Below, one piece after another: positions 52,001 through 63,949 of a DNA stretch of 64,000 nucleotides (its first letter is position 1; each line of letters opens with the position of its first letter). The notes beneath the pieces were generated by a model. It searched no databases. It was not told the origin of the DNA and saw nothing but the letters and a program-made list of their open reading frames with translations. The DNA lies in assembly GCA_964019415.1 (NCBI GenBank), contig OZ025875.1:62001-126000 (forward strand), written 5' to 3'. The translations under genes were made by a program, and so were the position numbers. Source of the DNA: Ianthella basta (lineage: Eukaryota > Porifera > Demospongiae > Verongiida > Ianthellidae).

Positions 52001-53724
52001 CAAGAAGCAAGATGAGGCAAGAAATAGCAAGATGAGGCAAGATATAGCAAGAAGAAGCAAGATGAGGCAAGAAATAGCAAGAGGCTAGATGAGGCAAGAA
52101 ATAGCAAGATGAGGCAAGATATAGCAAGAAGAAGCAAGATGAGGCAAGAAATAGCAAGATGAGGCAAGAAAGAGCAAGATGAGGCAAGATGAGTCAAGAG
52201 ATTGCAAGATGAGGCCAGAAATAGCAAGATGAGGTAAAATGAGTCAAGAAATTGCAAGATGAGGCAAGAAATAGCAAGATATTGCAAGATGAGGCAAGAT
52301 ATAGCAAGAAGAATCAAGATGAGTCAAGAAATAGCAAGATGAGGCAAGATGAGGCAAGATATTGCAAGATGAGGACAGAAATAGCAAGATGAGGTAAAAT
52401 GAGTCAAGAAATTGCAAGTTGAGGCAAGAAATAGCAAGATATTGCAAGATGAGGCAATATATAGCAAAATGAGGCAAGATATTGCAAGATGAGGCAAGAC
52501 GTAGCAAGATGAGGCAAGATGAGGCAAGATATTGCAAGATGAGGCAAGATATAGCAAGAAGAAGCAAGATGAGGCAAGATATTGCAAGATGAAGATAGAT
52601 ATAGCAAGAAGCACGATTAGGCAAGAAATAGCAAGATGAGGCAAGATGAGGCAAGATATTGCAAGATGAGGCAAGATATAGCAAGAAGAAGCAAGATGAG
52701 GCAAGAAATAGCAAGATGAGGCAAGATGAGGCAAGATATTGCAAGATGAGGCAAGAAATAGCAAGATGAGGCATGATGAGGCAAGATATGGCAAGATTAA
52801 GCAAGATGAGGCAAGATACTGCAAGATGAGGCAAGATATAGCAAGAAGAAGCAAGATGAGGCAAGATATTGCAAGATGAGGCAAGATATAGCAAGAAGAA
52901 GCAAGATGAGGCAAGATGAGGCAAGATATTGCAAGATGAGGCAAGAAATAGCAAGATATTGCAAGATGAGGCAAGATATAGCAAGATGAGGCAAGATACT
53001 GCAAGATGAGGTAAGATATAGCAAGAAGAAGCAAGATGAGGCAATATCAGGCAAGATATTGCAAGATGAGGCAAGATATAGCAAGAAGCAAGATGAGGCA
53101 AGAAATAGCAAGATGAGGCAAGATGAGGCAAGATATTGCAAGATGAGGCAAGACATAGCAAGAAGAAGCAAGATGAGGCAAGAAATAGCAAGATGAGGCA
53201 AGTTGAGGCAGGAAATAGCAAGATGAGGCAAGATGAGTCAAGATATTGCAAGATGAGGCAAGAAATAGCAAGATCAGGCAAGATGAGGCAAGATATTGCA
53301 AGATGAGGCAAGATATAGCAAGAAGAAGCAAGATGAGTCAAGATGAGGCAAGTTATTGCAAGATGAGACAAGATATAGCAAGAAGCAAAATGCAAGAAGA
53401 TGCAAGATGAGGCAAGATATAGCAAGAAGAAGCAAGATGAGGCAAGAAATAGCAAGATGAGGCAAGATAAGGCAAGATATTGCCAGATGAGGCAAGATAT
53501 ATAAAGAAGAAGCAAGATGAGGCAAGAAATAGCAAAATGAGGCAAGATGATGCAAGATATAGCTAGATGAGGCAAGTTATTGCAAGATGAGACAAGAAAT
53601 AGCAAGATGAGGCAAAATGAGGCAATATATTGTAAGATGAGGCAGGATATAGCAAGAAGAAGCAAGATGAGGTAAGATGAGGCAAGTTATTACAAGATAA
53701 GGCAAGATATAGCAAGAAGCAAGA
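43073..53724 (-). repeat. Decamer satellite with gcaagaagaa units
   Basis: About 10.6 kb of decamers in which gcaagaagaa (and shorter gcaagaa) regularly follows gcaagatata, giving frequent blocks gcaagatgag, gcaagatatt, gcaagatgag, gcaagatata, gcaagaagaa. A shared module marked by ggaaatagaaag and gagggaag recurs at 43,674, 45,008, 46,382, 46,992 and 47,690. No foreign DNA interrupts the segment; irregularities are single-base changes and short indels, such as an a-run near 51,950. Confidence 0.95.
49441..49680 (-). repeat. 120-bp tandem duplication within the decamer array
   Basis: Twelve decamers are repeated head to tail (49,441-49,560 and 49,561-49,680). Both copies share agatgaggta, the adjacent agaaatagca and agatattgca, and a decamer read as agattaaaca in the first copy and agattaagca in the second. 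Confidence 0.88.
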
Positions 53725-54154
53725 TGAGGCAAGATATAGCAAGATGAGGCAAGATGAGGCGAGAAACAGCAAGATGAGGCAAGATGAGGCAAGAAATAGC
53801 AAGATGAGACAAGATGAGGCAAGATCTTGCAACATGAGGAAAGAAATAGCAAGATAAGGCAAAATGAGTCAAGATATTGCAAGATGAGGCAAGCAATAGC
53901 AAGATGAGGCAAGAAATAGCAAGATGAGGCAAGATGAGGCAAGACATAGCAAGATTAAGCAAGATGAGGCAAGATGAGGCAAGATATAGCAAGCTGAAGC
54001 AAGATGAGGCAAGATGAGGCAAGAAATAGCAAGATGAGGCAAGATATAGCAAGATGAGGCAAGATGAGGCAAGATTAGGTAAGATAAGGCAAGATGAGGC
54101 AAGATATTGCAATAATGAAGCAAGAAATAGCAAGATGAGGCAAGATGAGGCACG

Positions 54155-55161
54155 ATGAGGCAAAATATTGCAAGATGAGGCAAGAAACAGCAAGATGAGG
54201 CAAGATGAGGCAAAATATTGCAAGATGAGGCAAGAAATAGCAAGATGAGGCAAGATGAGGCAAATAGGAAGATCAGGCAAGATGAGGTTAGATGAGGTAA
54301 GATATTGCAAGATGAGGCAAGAAATAGCAAGATGAGGCAAGATGAGGCAAGATATAGCAAGATGAGGCAAGATGAGGCAAGATATAGCAAGATGAGGCAA
54401 GATGAGGCAAGATATAGCAAGATGAGGCAAGATATAGCAAGATTAAGCAAGATGAGGCAAGATATAGCAAGATGATGAAATATGAGGAGAGATATAGCAA
54501 GATGAAGCAAGATATGGCAAGATATAGCGAGATGTAGCAAGATGAAGCAAGATTAGGCAAGATATAGCAAAGTGAGGCAAGATGAGGCAAGATATAGCAA
54601 TATGAAGCAAAATGAGGCAAGATGAGGCAAGATATAGCAAGATGACGCAAGATGAGGCAAGATGAGGAAAGATATAGGTAGATGAGGCAAGATGAGGCAC
54701 GATGAGGCAAGATATAGCAAGATGAGGCAAGATGAGGCAAAATATTGCAAGATGAGGCACGAAATAGCAAGATGAGGCAAGATGAGGCAAGATATAGCAA
54801 GATGAGGCAAGATATAGCAAGATGAGGCAAGATGAGGCAAAATATTGCAAGATGAGGCACGAAATAGCAAGATGAGGCAAGATGAGGCAAGATATAGCAA
54901 GATGAAGCAAGATGAGGCAAGATGAGGCATGATATAGCAAGATGAAGCAAGATGAGGCAAGATGAGGCAAGATATAGCAAGATGAAGCAAGATGAGGCAA
55001 GATGAGGCTAGATATAGCAAGATGAGGCAAGATGAGGCACGATGAGGCAAGATATAGCAAGATGAGGCAAGATGAGGCAAAATATTGCAAGATGAGGCAC
55101 GAAATAGCAAGATGAGGCAAGATGAGGCAAGATATAGCAAGATGAAGCAAGATGAGGCAAG
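54155..55161 (-). repeat. 1,007-bp tandem duplication, copy A
   Basis: First copy of a tandem duplication. Landmarks are caaataggaa at 54,261, gatgatgaaa at 54,471, then gaggagagat, a gcgagatgtagc unit and an ataggtag unit. The edges are approximate because the flanking decamers are so alike. Confidence 0.88.
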
Positions 55162-56168
55162 ATGAGGCAAAATATTGCAAGATGAGGCAAGAAACAGCAA
55201 GATGAGGCAAGATGAGGCAAAATATTGCAAGATGAGGCAAGAAATAGCAAGATGAGGCAAGATGAGGCAAATAGGAAGATCAGGCAAGATGAGGTTAGAT
55301 GAGGTAAGATATTGCAAGATGAGGCAAGAAATAGCAAGATGAGGCAAGATGAGGCAAGATATAGCAAGATGAGGCAAGATGAGGCAAGATATAGCAAGAT
55401 GAGGCAAGATGAGGCAAGATATAGCAAGATGAGGCAAGATATAGCAAGATTAAGCAAGATGAGGCAAGATATAGCAAGATGATGAAATATGAGGAGAGAT
55501 ATAGCAAGATGAAGCAAGATATGGCAAGATATAGCGAGATGTAGCAAGATGAAGCAAGATTAGGCAAGATATAGCAAAGTGAGGCAAGATGAGGCAAGAT
55601 ATAGCAACATGAAGCAAAATGAGGCAAGATGAGGCAAGATATAGCAAGATGACGCAAGATGAGGCAAGATGAGGAAAGATATAGGTAGATGAGGCAAGAT
55701 CAGGCACGATGAGGCAAGATATAGCAAGATGAGGCAAGATGAGGCAAAATATTGCAAGATGAGGCACGAAATAGCAAGATGAGGCAAGATGAGGCAAGAT
55801 ATAGCAAGATGAGGCAAGATATAGCAAGATAAGGCAAGATGAGGCAAAATATTGCAAGATGAGGCACGAAATAGCAAGATGAGGCAAGATGAGGCAAGAT
55901 ATAGCAAGATGAAGCAAGATGAGGCAAGATGAGGCATGATATAGCAAGATGAAGCAAGATGAGGCAAGATGAGGCAAGATATAGCAAGATGAAGCAAGAT
56001 GAGGCAAGATGAGGCTAGATATAGCAAGATGAGGCAAAATGAGGCACGATGAGGCAAGATATAGCAAGATGAGGCAAGATGAGGCAAAATATTGCAAGAT
56101 GAGGCACGAAATAGCAAGATGAGGCAAGATGAGGCAAGATATAGCAAGATGAAGCAAGATGAGGCAAG
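55162..56168 (-). repeat. 1,007-bp tandem duplication, copy B
   Basis: Second copy, with caaataggaa at 55,268 and gatgatgaaa at 55,478, each exactly 1,007 bp after its partner. Few differences are visible, for example tatgaagc in copy A near 54,601 against acatgaagc, and gatgaggcac near 54,691 against gatcaggcac. Confidence 0.88.
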
Positions 56169-59100
56169 ATGAGGCAAGATATAGCAAGATGAAGCAAGAT
56201 GAGGCAAGATGAGGCAAGATATAGCAAGATGAAGCAAGATGAGGCAAGATGAGGCAAGATATAGCAAGATGAGGCAAGATGAGGCAAGAAATAGCAAGAT
56301 GAGGCAAGATGAGGCAAAATATTGCAAGATGAGGCACGAAATATCAAGATGAGGCAGGATGAGGTTAGATGAGGTAAGATATTGCAAAATGAGGCAAGAT
56401 ATAGCAAGATGAGGCAAGAAATATCAAGATGTGGCAAGATGAGGCAAGATATTGCAAAATGAGACAAGAAATAGCAAGATGAGGCAAGATGAGGCAAGAT
56501 GAGATAAGATATTGCAAGATGAGGCAAAGTGAGGCAAGATATAGCAAGATGAGGCAAGAAAGAGCAAGATGAGGCAAGATGAGGCAAGATATTGCTAGAT
56601 GAGACAAGAAATAGCAAGATGAGGCAAAATGAGTCAAGATATTGCAAGTTGAGGCAAGAAATAGCAAGATGAGTCAAGATGAGGCAAGATATAGCAATAT
56701 TAAGCAAGATTAGGCAAGATGAGGCAAGATATAGCAAGATGAAGCAAGACGAGGCAAGATGAGGCAAGAAATAGCAAGATGAGGCAAGATGAGGCAAAAT
56801 ATTGCAAAATGAGGCAAGAAATAGCAAGATGAGGCAGGATGAGGTTAGATGAGGTAAGATATTGCAAGATGACGTAAGATATAGCAAGATGAGGCAAGAA
56901 ATAGCAAGATGAAGCAAGATGAGGCAAGATATTGCAAGATGAGACAAGAAATAGCAAGATGAGGCAAAATGAGTCAAGATATTGCAAGATGAGGCAAGAA
57001 ATAGCACGATAAGGCAAGATGAGACAAGATATAGAAAGATTAAGCAAGATCAGGCAAGATGAGGCAAGATATAGCAAGTTTAAGGAAGATGAGGCAAGAT
57101 GAGGCAAGAAATAGCAAGATTAGGCAAGATGAGGCAAAATATTGCAAGATGAGGCAAGAAATAGCAAAATGAGGCAAGATGAGGTTAGATGAGGTAAGAT
57201 ATTGCAAGATGAGGCAAGATATAGCAAGATGAGGCAAGATGAGGCAAGATATTGCAAGATGAGACAAGAAATAGCTAGATTAGGCACGATGAGGCAAGAA
57301 ATAGCAAGATGAGGCAAGAAATAGCAAGATGAGGCAAGATGAGGCAAGATGAGGCAAGATATAGCAAGATGAGTCAAGATGAAGCAAGATATTGCAAGAT
57401 CAGGCAAGATATAGCAAGAAGCAACATGAGGCAAGAAATTGCAAGATGAGGCAAGATGAGTCAAGATATTGCAAGATGAGGCAAGATATAGCAAGATGAG
57501 GCAAGAAATAGCAAGATGAGGCAAGATGAGGCAAGATGAGGCAAGATATTGCAAGATAAGGAAGACATAGCAAGAAGAAGCAAGATGAGGCAAGATATAG
57601 CAAAATGAGGCAAGATATTGCAAGATGAGGCAAGATATAGCAAGAAGAAGCAGGATGAGGCAAGATATAGCAAGAAGAAGCAAGATGAGGCAAGAAATGG
57701 AAAGATTTTGCAAGATGAGGCAAGATATTGCAAGATGAGGCAAGATATAGTAAGAAGCAATATGAGGCAAGAAATAGCACGATGAGGCAAGATGAGGCCA
57801 GATATTGCAAGATGAGGTAAGATATAGCAAGAAGAAGCAAGATGAGGCCAGATGAGGCAATATATTGCAAGATGAGACAACAAATAGCAAAATGAGGTAA
57901 AATGAGTAAAGATATTGCAAGATTAGGCAAGAAATAGAAAGATGAGGCAAAATGAGTCCAGATATTGTAAGATGAGGCAGGAAATAGAAAGATGAGGCAA
58001 GATGAGGCAAGAAATAGCAAGATGAGGCAAGATACTGCAAGATCTTGCAATATGAGGCAAGATATAGCAAGAAGAAGCAAGATGAGGAAAGATGAGGCAA
58101 GATATAGCAAGAAGCAAGATGAGGAAGAAATAGCAAGATGAGGCAAGATGAGGCAAGATATTGCAAGATGAGGCAAGATATAGCAAGAAGAAGCAAGATG
58201 AGGCAAGATGAGGCAAGAAATAGCAAGATATTACAAGATGAGGCAAGATATACCAAGATGAGGCAAGATATTGCAAGATGAGGCAAGAAATAGCAAGATG
58301 AAGCAAGATGAGGCAAGATATTGCAAAATGAAGCAAGATATAGCAAGAAGAAGCAAGATGAGGCAAGATGAGGCAAGATATTGCAAAATGAGGCAAGATA
58401 TAGCAAGAAGCAAGATGAGGCATGAAATAGCAAGATGAGGCAAGATATAGCAAGAAGAAGCAAAATGAGGCAAGAAATAGCAAGATGATGTAAGATGAGG
58501 CAAGAAATAGCAAGATGAGGCGAGATATAGCAAGATGAGGCAAGATATTGCAAAGATGAGGCAAGAAATAGCAAGATGAGGCAAGATGAGGCAAGATTAG
58601 GTAAGATGAGGCAAGATATAGCAAGATTAAGCAAGATGAGGCAAGATGAGGCAAGAAATAGCAAGATGAAGCAAGATGGGCAAGATATCGTAAGATGAGG
58701 CAAGATATAGCAAGAAGAAGCAAGATGAGGCAAGATACAGCAAGATATAGCAAGAAGAAGCAAGATGAGGCAAGATATTGCAAGATGAGGCAAGAAATAG
58801 CTAGATATGGCAAGATGAGGCAAGATATTGCAAGATGAGGCAAGATATAGCAAGAAGAAGCAAGATGAGGCAAGATATAGCAAGAAGAAGCAAGATGAGG
58901 CAAGAAATAGCAAGATGAGGCAAGATATAGCTAGAAGCAAGATGAGGCAAGAAATAGCAAGATGAGGTAAGATGAGGCAAGATACTGCAAGATAAGGGAA
59001 GATATAGCAAGAAGAAGCAAGATCAGGCAAGAAATAGCAAGATGAGGCAAGATGAGGCAAGAAATAGCAAGATGAGGCAAAATGAGTCAAGATATTGCAA

Positions 59101-61339
59101 GATGAGGCAGGAAATAGAAAGATGAGGCAAGATGAGGCAAGATATAGCAAGATTAAGCAAGATGAGAGAAGATGAGGCAAGACATAGCATGATGAAGCAA
59201 GATGAGGCAAGATATAGTAAGATGAGGCAAGATATTGAAAGATGAGGCAAGAAATAGCAAGATAAGGCAAGATGAGGCTAGATTAGGTAAGATGAGGCAA
59301 GATATAGCAAGATTAAGCAAGATGAGGCTAGATGAGGCAAGAAATAGCAAGATGAGGCAAGATATAGCAAGAAGCAAGATGAGGCAAGAAATAGCAAGAT
59401 GAGGCAAAATGAGGCAAGATATTGCTAGATGAGGCAATATATAGCAAGAAGAAGCAAGATGAGGCAAGAAATAGCAAGATGAGGCAAGATGAGGCAAAAA
59501 TAGCAAGATGAGGCAAGATGAGGCAAGATATTGCAAAATGAGGCAAGAAATAGCAAGATGAGGCAAGATATTGTAAGATGAGGCAAGAAATAGCAAGATG
59601 AGGTAAGATGAGGCAAGATATTGCAAAATGAGGCAAGATATAGCAAGAAGAAGCAAGATGAGGCAAGATATTGCAAGATAAGGCAAGAAATAGCAAGATG
59701 AGGCAAGATGAGGCAAGATTAGGTAAGATGAGGCAAGATATAGCAAGATTAAGCAAGATGAGGCAAGATGAGGCAAGAAGTAGCAAGATGAGGCAAGATG
59801 AGGCAAGAAATCGTAAGATGAGGCAAGATATAGCAAGAAGAAGCAAGCTGAGGCAAGATATAGCAAGATATAGCAAGAAGAAGCAAGATGAGGCAAGATA
59901 TTGCAAGATGAGGCAAGAAATAGCAAGATATGGCAAGATGAGGCAAGATATTGCAAGATGAGGCAAGATATAGCAAGATTAAGCAAGATGAGGCAAGATG
60001 AGGCAAGAAATAGCAAGATGAAGCAAGATGAGGCAAGATATCGTAAGATGAGGCAAGATATAACAAGAAGAAGCAAGCTGAGGCAAGATATAGCAAGATA
60101 TAGCAAGAAGAAGCAAGATGAGGCAAGATATTGCAGGATGAGGCAATAAATAGCAAGATATGGCAAGATGAGGCAAGATATTGCAAGATGAGGCAAGATA
60201 TAGCAAGAAGAAGCAAGATGAGGCAAGATATAGCAAGAAGAAGATAGATGAGGCAAGAAATAGAAAGATATTGCAAGATGAGGCAAGATATTGCAAGATG
60301 AGGTAAGATATAGCAATAAGCAAGATGAGGCAAGAAATAGCAAGATGAGGCAAGATGAGGCAAGATATTGCAAGATGAGGTAAGATATAGCAAGAAGAAG
60401 CCAGATGAGGCAAGAAATAGGAAGATGAGGCCAGATGAGGCAAGATATTGCAAGATGAGGCAAGAAATAGCAAGATGAGGTAAAACGAGTAAAGATATTG
60501 CAAGATGAGGCAAGAAATAGCAAGATGAGGCAAAATGAGTCAAGATATTGCAAGATGAGGCAGGAAATAGAAAGATGAGGCAAGATGAGGCAAGAAATAG
60601 CAAGATGAGGGAAGATGAGGCAAGATCTTGCAATATGAGGCAAGATATAGCAAGAAGAAGCAAGATGAGGAAAGATGAGGTAAGATATAGCAAGATTCGA
60701 GATGAGGAAGAAATAGCAAGATGAGGCAAGATGAGGCAAGATATTGCAAGATGAGGCAAGATATAGCAAGAAGAAGCAAGATGAGGCAAGAAATAGCAAG
60801 ATGAGGCAAGATGAGGCAAGAAATAGCAAGATAAGGCCAGATGAGGCCAAGATATTGCAAGATGAGGCAAGAAATAGCAAGATGAGGTAAAATGAGTAAA
60901 ATTATTGCAAGATGAGGCAAGAAATAGCAAGATGAGGCAAAATGAGTCAAGATATTGCAAGATGAGGGAGGAAATAGAAAGATGAGGCAATATGAGGCAA
61001 GAAATAGCAAGATGAGGCAACATGAGGCAAGATCTTGCAATATGAGGCAAGATATAGCAAGAAGAAGTAAGATGAGGCAAGATGAGGCAAGATATTGCAA
61101 GATGAGGCAAGATATTGCAAGATGAGGCAAGATATAGCAAGAAGCAACATGAGACAAGAAATAGCAAGATGAGGCAAGATGAGGCAAGATATTGCAAGAT
61201 GAGGCAAGATATAGAAAGAAGAAGCAAGATGAGGCAAGAAATAGCAAGATGAGGCAAGATGAGGCAAGATATTGCAAGATAAGGAAGACATAGCAAGAAA
61301 AAGCAAGATGAGGCAAGATATTGCAAGATGAGGCAAGAA

Positions 61340-62096
61340 ATAGCAAAATATTGCTAGATGAGGCAAGATATAGCAAGATGATGCTAGATATTGCAAGATT
61401 AGGCAAGAAATAGCAAGATGAGGCAAGATGAGGCAAGATATTGCAAGATGAGGCAAGATACAGCAAGAAGAAGCAAGATGAGGCAAGATGAGGCAAGATA
61501 TTGCAAGATGAGGTAAGATATAGCAAGAAGAAAGGTGAGGCAAGAAATAGCAAGATGAGGCAAGATGAGGCAAGATATTGCAAGATGAGGCAAAATATAG
61601 CAAGAAGAAGCAAGATGAGGCAAGAAATAGCAAGATGAGGCAAGATGAGGCAAGAAATAGCAAGATGGGGCAAGATGAGGCAAGATATTGCAAGATGAGG
61701 CAAGAAACAGCAAGATGAGGCAAAATGAGTCAAGATATTGCAAGATGAGGCAAGAAATAGCAAGATAATGTAAGATGAGGCAAGATATAGCAAGATGAAG
61801 CAAGATATTGCAAGATGAGGCAAGTAATAGCAAGATGAGGCAAGATATTGCAAGATGAGGCAAGAATACCAAGAAGAAGAAAGATGAGGCAAGATGAGGC
61901 AAGATATTGCAAGACAAAGAAAGATAAGGCGAGATATAGCAAGATGAAGCAAGATGAGGCAAGATGAGGCAAGATATAGCAAGATTAAGCAAGATGAGGC
62001 AATATGAGGCAAGAAATAGCAAGATGAGGCAAGATGAGGCAAGATACTGCAAGATGAGGCAAGATATAGGAAGAAGAAGCAAGATGAGGCTAGATA
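61340..62096 (-). repeat. About 1,852-bp-spaced duplication, copy A
   Basis: Block with ordered rare variants: aaaatattgctag at 61,345, a gaagaaagg unit near 61,527, caagatgggg at 61,661, aagacaaaga at 61,911 and tataggaagaag at 62,065. All of these recur in the same order 1,852-1,863 bp downstream. Confidence 0.82.
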
Positions 62097-63191
62097 TTGG
62101 AAGATGAGGCAAGAAATAGCAAGATGAGGCAAGATGAGGCAAGATGAGGCAATATGAGGCAAGAAATAGCAAGATGAGGCAAGATGAGGCAAGAAATAGC
62201 AATATGAGGCAAGATGAGGGAAGAAATAGCAAGATGAGGCAAGATGAGGCAAGATATTGCAAGATGAGGCAAGAAATAGCAAGATGAGGCTAGATATATC
62301 AAGAAGCAAGATGAGGCAAGATATTGAAAGATGAGGTAAGAAATAGCAAGATGAGGCAAGATGAGGCAAGATATAGCAAGATTAAGCAAGATGATGCTAG
62401 ATGTGGCAAGAAATAGCAAGATGAGACAAGATGAGGCAAGATATTGCAAGAAGAGGCAAGATATAGCAAGAAGAAGCAAGATGAGGCTAGATATTGCAAG
62501 ATTAAGCAAGATGAGGCAAGATGAGGCAAGATATAGCAAGATTAAGCAAGATGAGGCAAGATGGGGCAAGAAATAGCAAGATAAGGCAAGATGAGGCAAG
62601 ATATTGCAAGATGTGGCAAGATATAGCAAGAAGAAGCAAGATGAGGCTAGATATTGCAAGAAGAGGCAAGAAATAGCAAGATGAGGCAAGATGAGGCAAG
62701 ATATTGCAAGATGAGGCAACATGAGGCAAAAAATAGCAAGATGAGGCAAGAAATAGCAAAATGAGGCAAGATGAGGGAAGAAATAGCAAGATGAGGCAAG
62801 ATGAGGCAAGATATTGCAAGATGAGGCAAGAAATAGCAAGATGAGGCAAGATATAGCAAGAAGAAGAAGATGAGGCAAGATATTGCAAGATGAGGCAAGA
62901 AATAGCAAGATCAGGCAAGATGAGGCAAGATATTGCAAGATGAGGCAAGATATAGCAAGAAGAAGCAAGATGAGGCAAGATATAGCAAGATTAAGCAAGA
63001 TGAGGCAAGATGAGGCAAGAAATAGCAAGATTAGGCAAGATATTGCAAGATGAGGCAAGATATTGCAAGATGAGGCAAGATATAGCAAGAAGAAGCAAAA
63101 TGAGGCAAGACATAGCAAGAAGAAGCAAGATGAGGCAGGAAATAGCAAGATTTGGCAAGGTGAGGCAAGATATTGCAAGATGAAGCAAGAA

Positions 63192-63949
63192 ATAGCAAAA
63201 TATTGCTAGATGAGGCAAGATATAGCAAGATGAGGCTAGATATTGCAAGATGAGGCAAGAAATAGCAAGATGAGGTAAGATGAGGCAAGATATTGCAAGA
63301 TGAAGCAAGATATAGCAAGAAGAAGCAAGATGAGGCAAGATGAGGCAAGATATTGCAAGATAAGGCAAAATATAGCAAGAAGAAAGATGAGGCAAGAAAT
63401 AGCAAGATGAGGCAAGAGGAGGCAAGATATTGCATAATGAGGCAAAATATAGCAAGAAGAAGCCAGATGAGGCAAGAAATAGCAAGATGAGGCAAGATGA
63501 GGCAAGAAATAGCAAGATGGGGCAAGATGAGGCAAGATATTGCAAGATGAGGCAAGAAACAGCAAGATGAGGCAATATGAGTTAAGATATTGCAAGATGA
63601 GGCAAGAAATAGCAAGATATTGCAAGATGAGGCAAGATATAGCAAGATGAAGCAAGATATTGCAAGATGAGGCAAGAAATAGCAAGATGAGGCAAGATGA
63701 GGCAAGATATTGCAAGATGAGGCAAGATATAACAAGAAGAAGCAAGATGAGGCAAGATGAGGCAAGATATTGCAAGACAAAGAAAGATGAGGCGAGATAT
63801 AGCAAGATGAAGCAAGATGAGGCAAGATGAGGCAAGATATAGCAAGATTAAGCAAGATGAGGCAAGATGAGGCAAGAAATAGCAAGATGACGCAAGATAT
63901 TGCAAGATGAGGCAAGATATAGGAAGAAGAAGCAAGATGAGGCTAGATG
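63192..63949 (-). repeat. About 1,852-bp-spaced duplication, copy B
   Basis: Partner of 61,340-62,096, with aaaatattgctag at 63,197, caagatgggg at 63,513, aagacaaaga at 63,774 and tataggaagaag at 63,918. Spacing shifts between 1,852 and 1,863 bp through decamer-scale indels. The copy ends close to the window edge. Confidence 0.82.

Larger units (their letters stand above)
53725..57415 (-). repeat. Decamer satellite domain without gcaagaagaa units
   Basis: About 3.7 kb in which the gcaagaagaa decamer is absent. The pattern is a 30-bp trimer (gcaagatgag, gcaagatgag or gcaagatgaa, then gcaagatata) with frequent gcaaaatatt and gcacgaaata variants. It is bounded on both sides by gcaagaagaa-type array, so it forms a distinct homogenised island. 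Most of it is the 1,007-bp tandem duplication. Confidence 0.88.
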
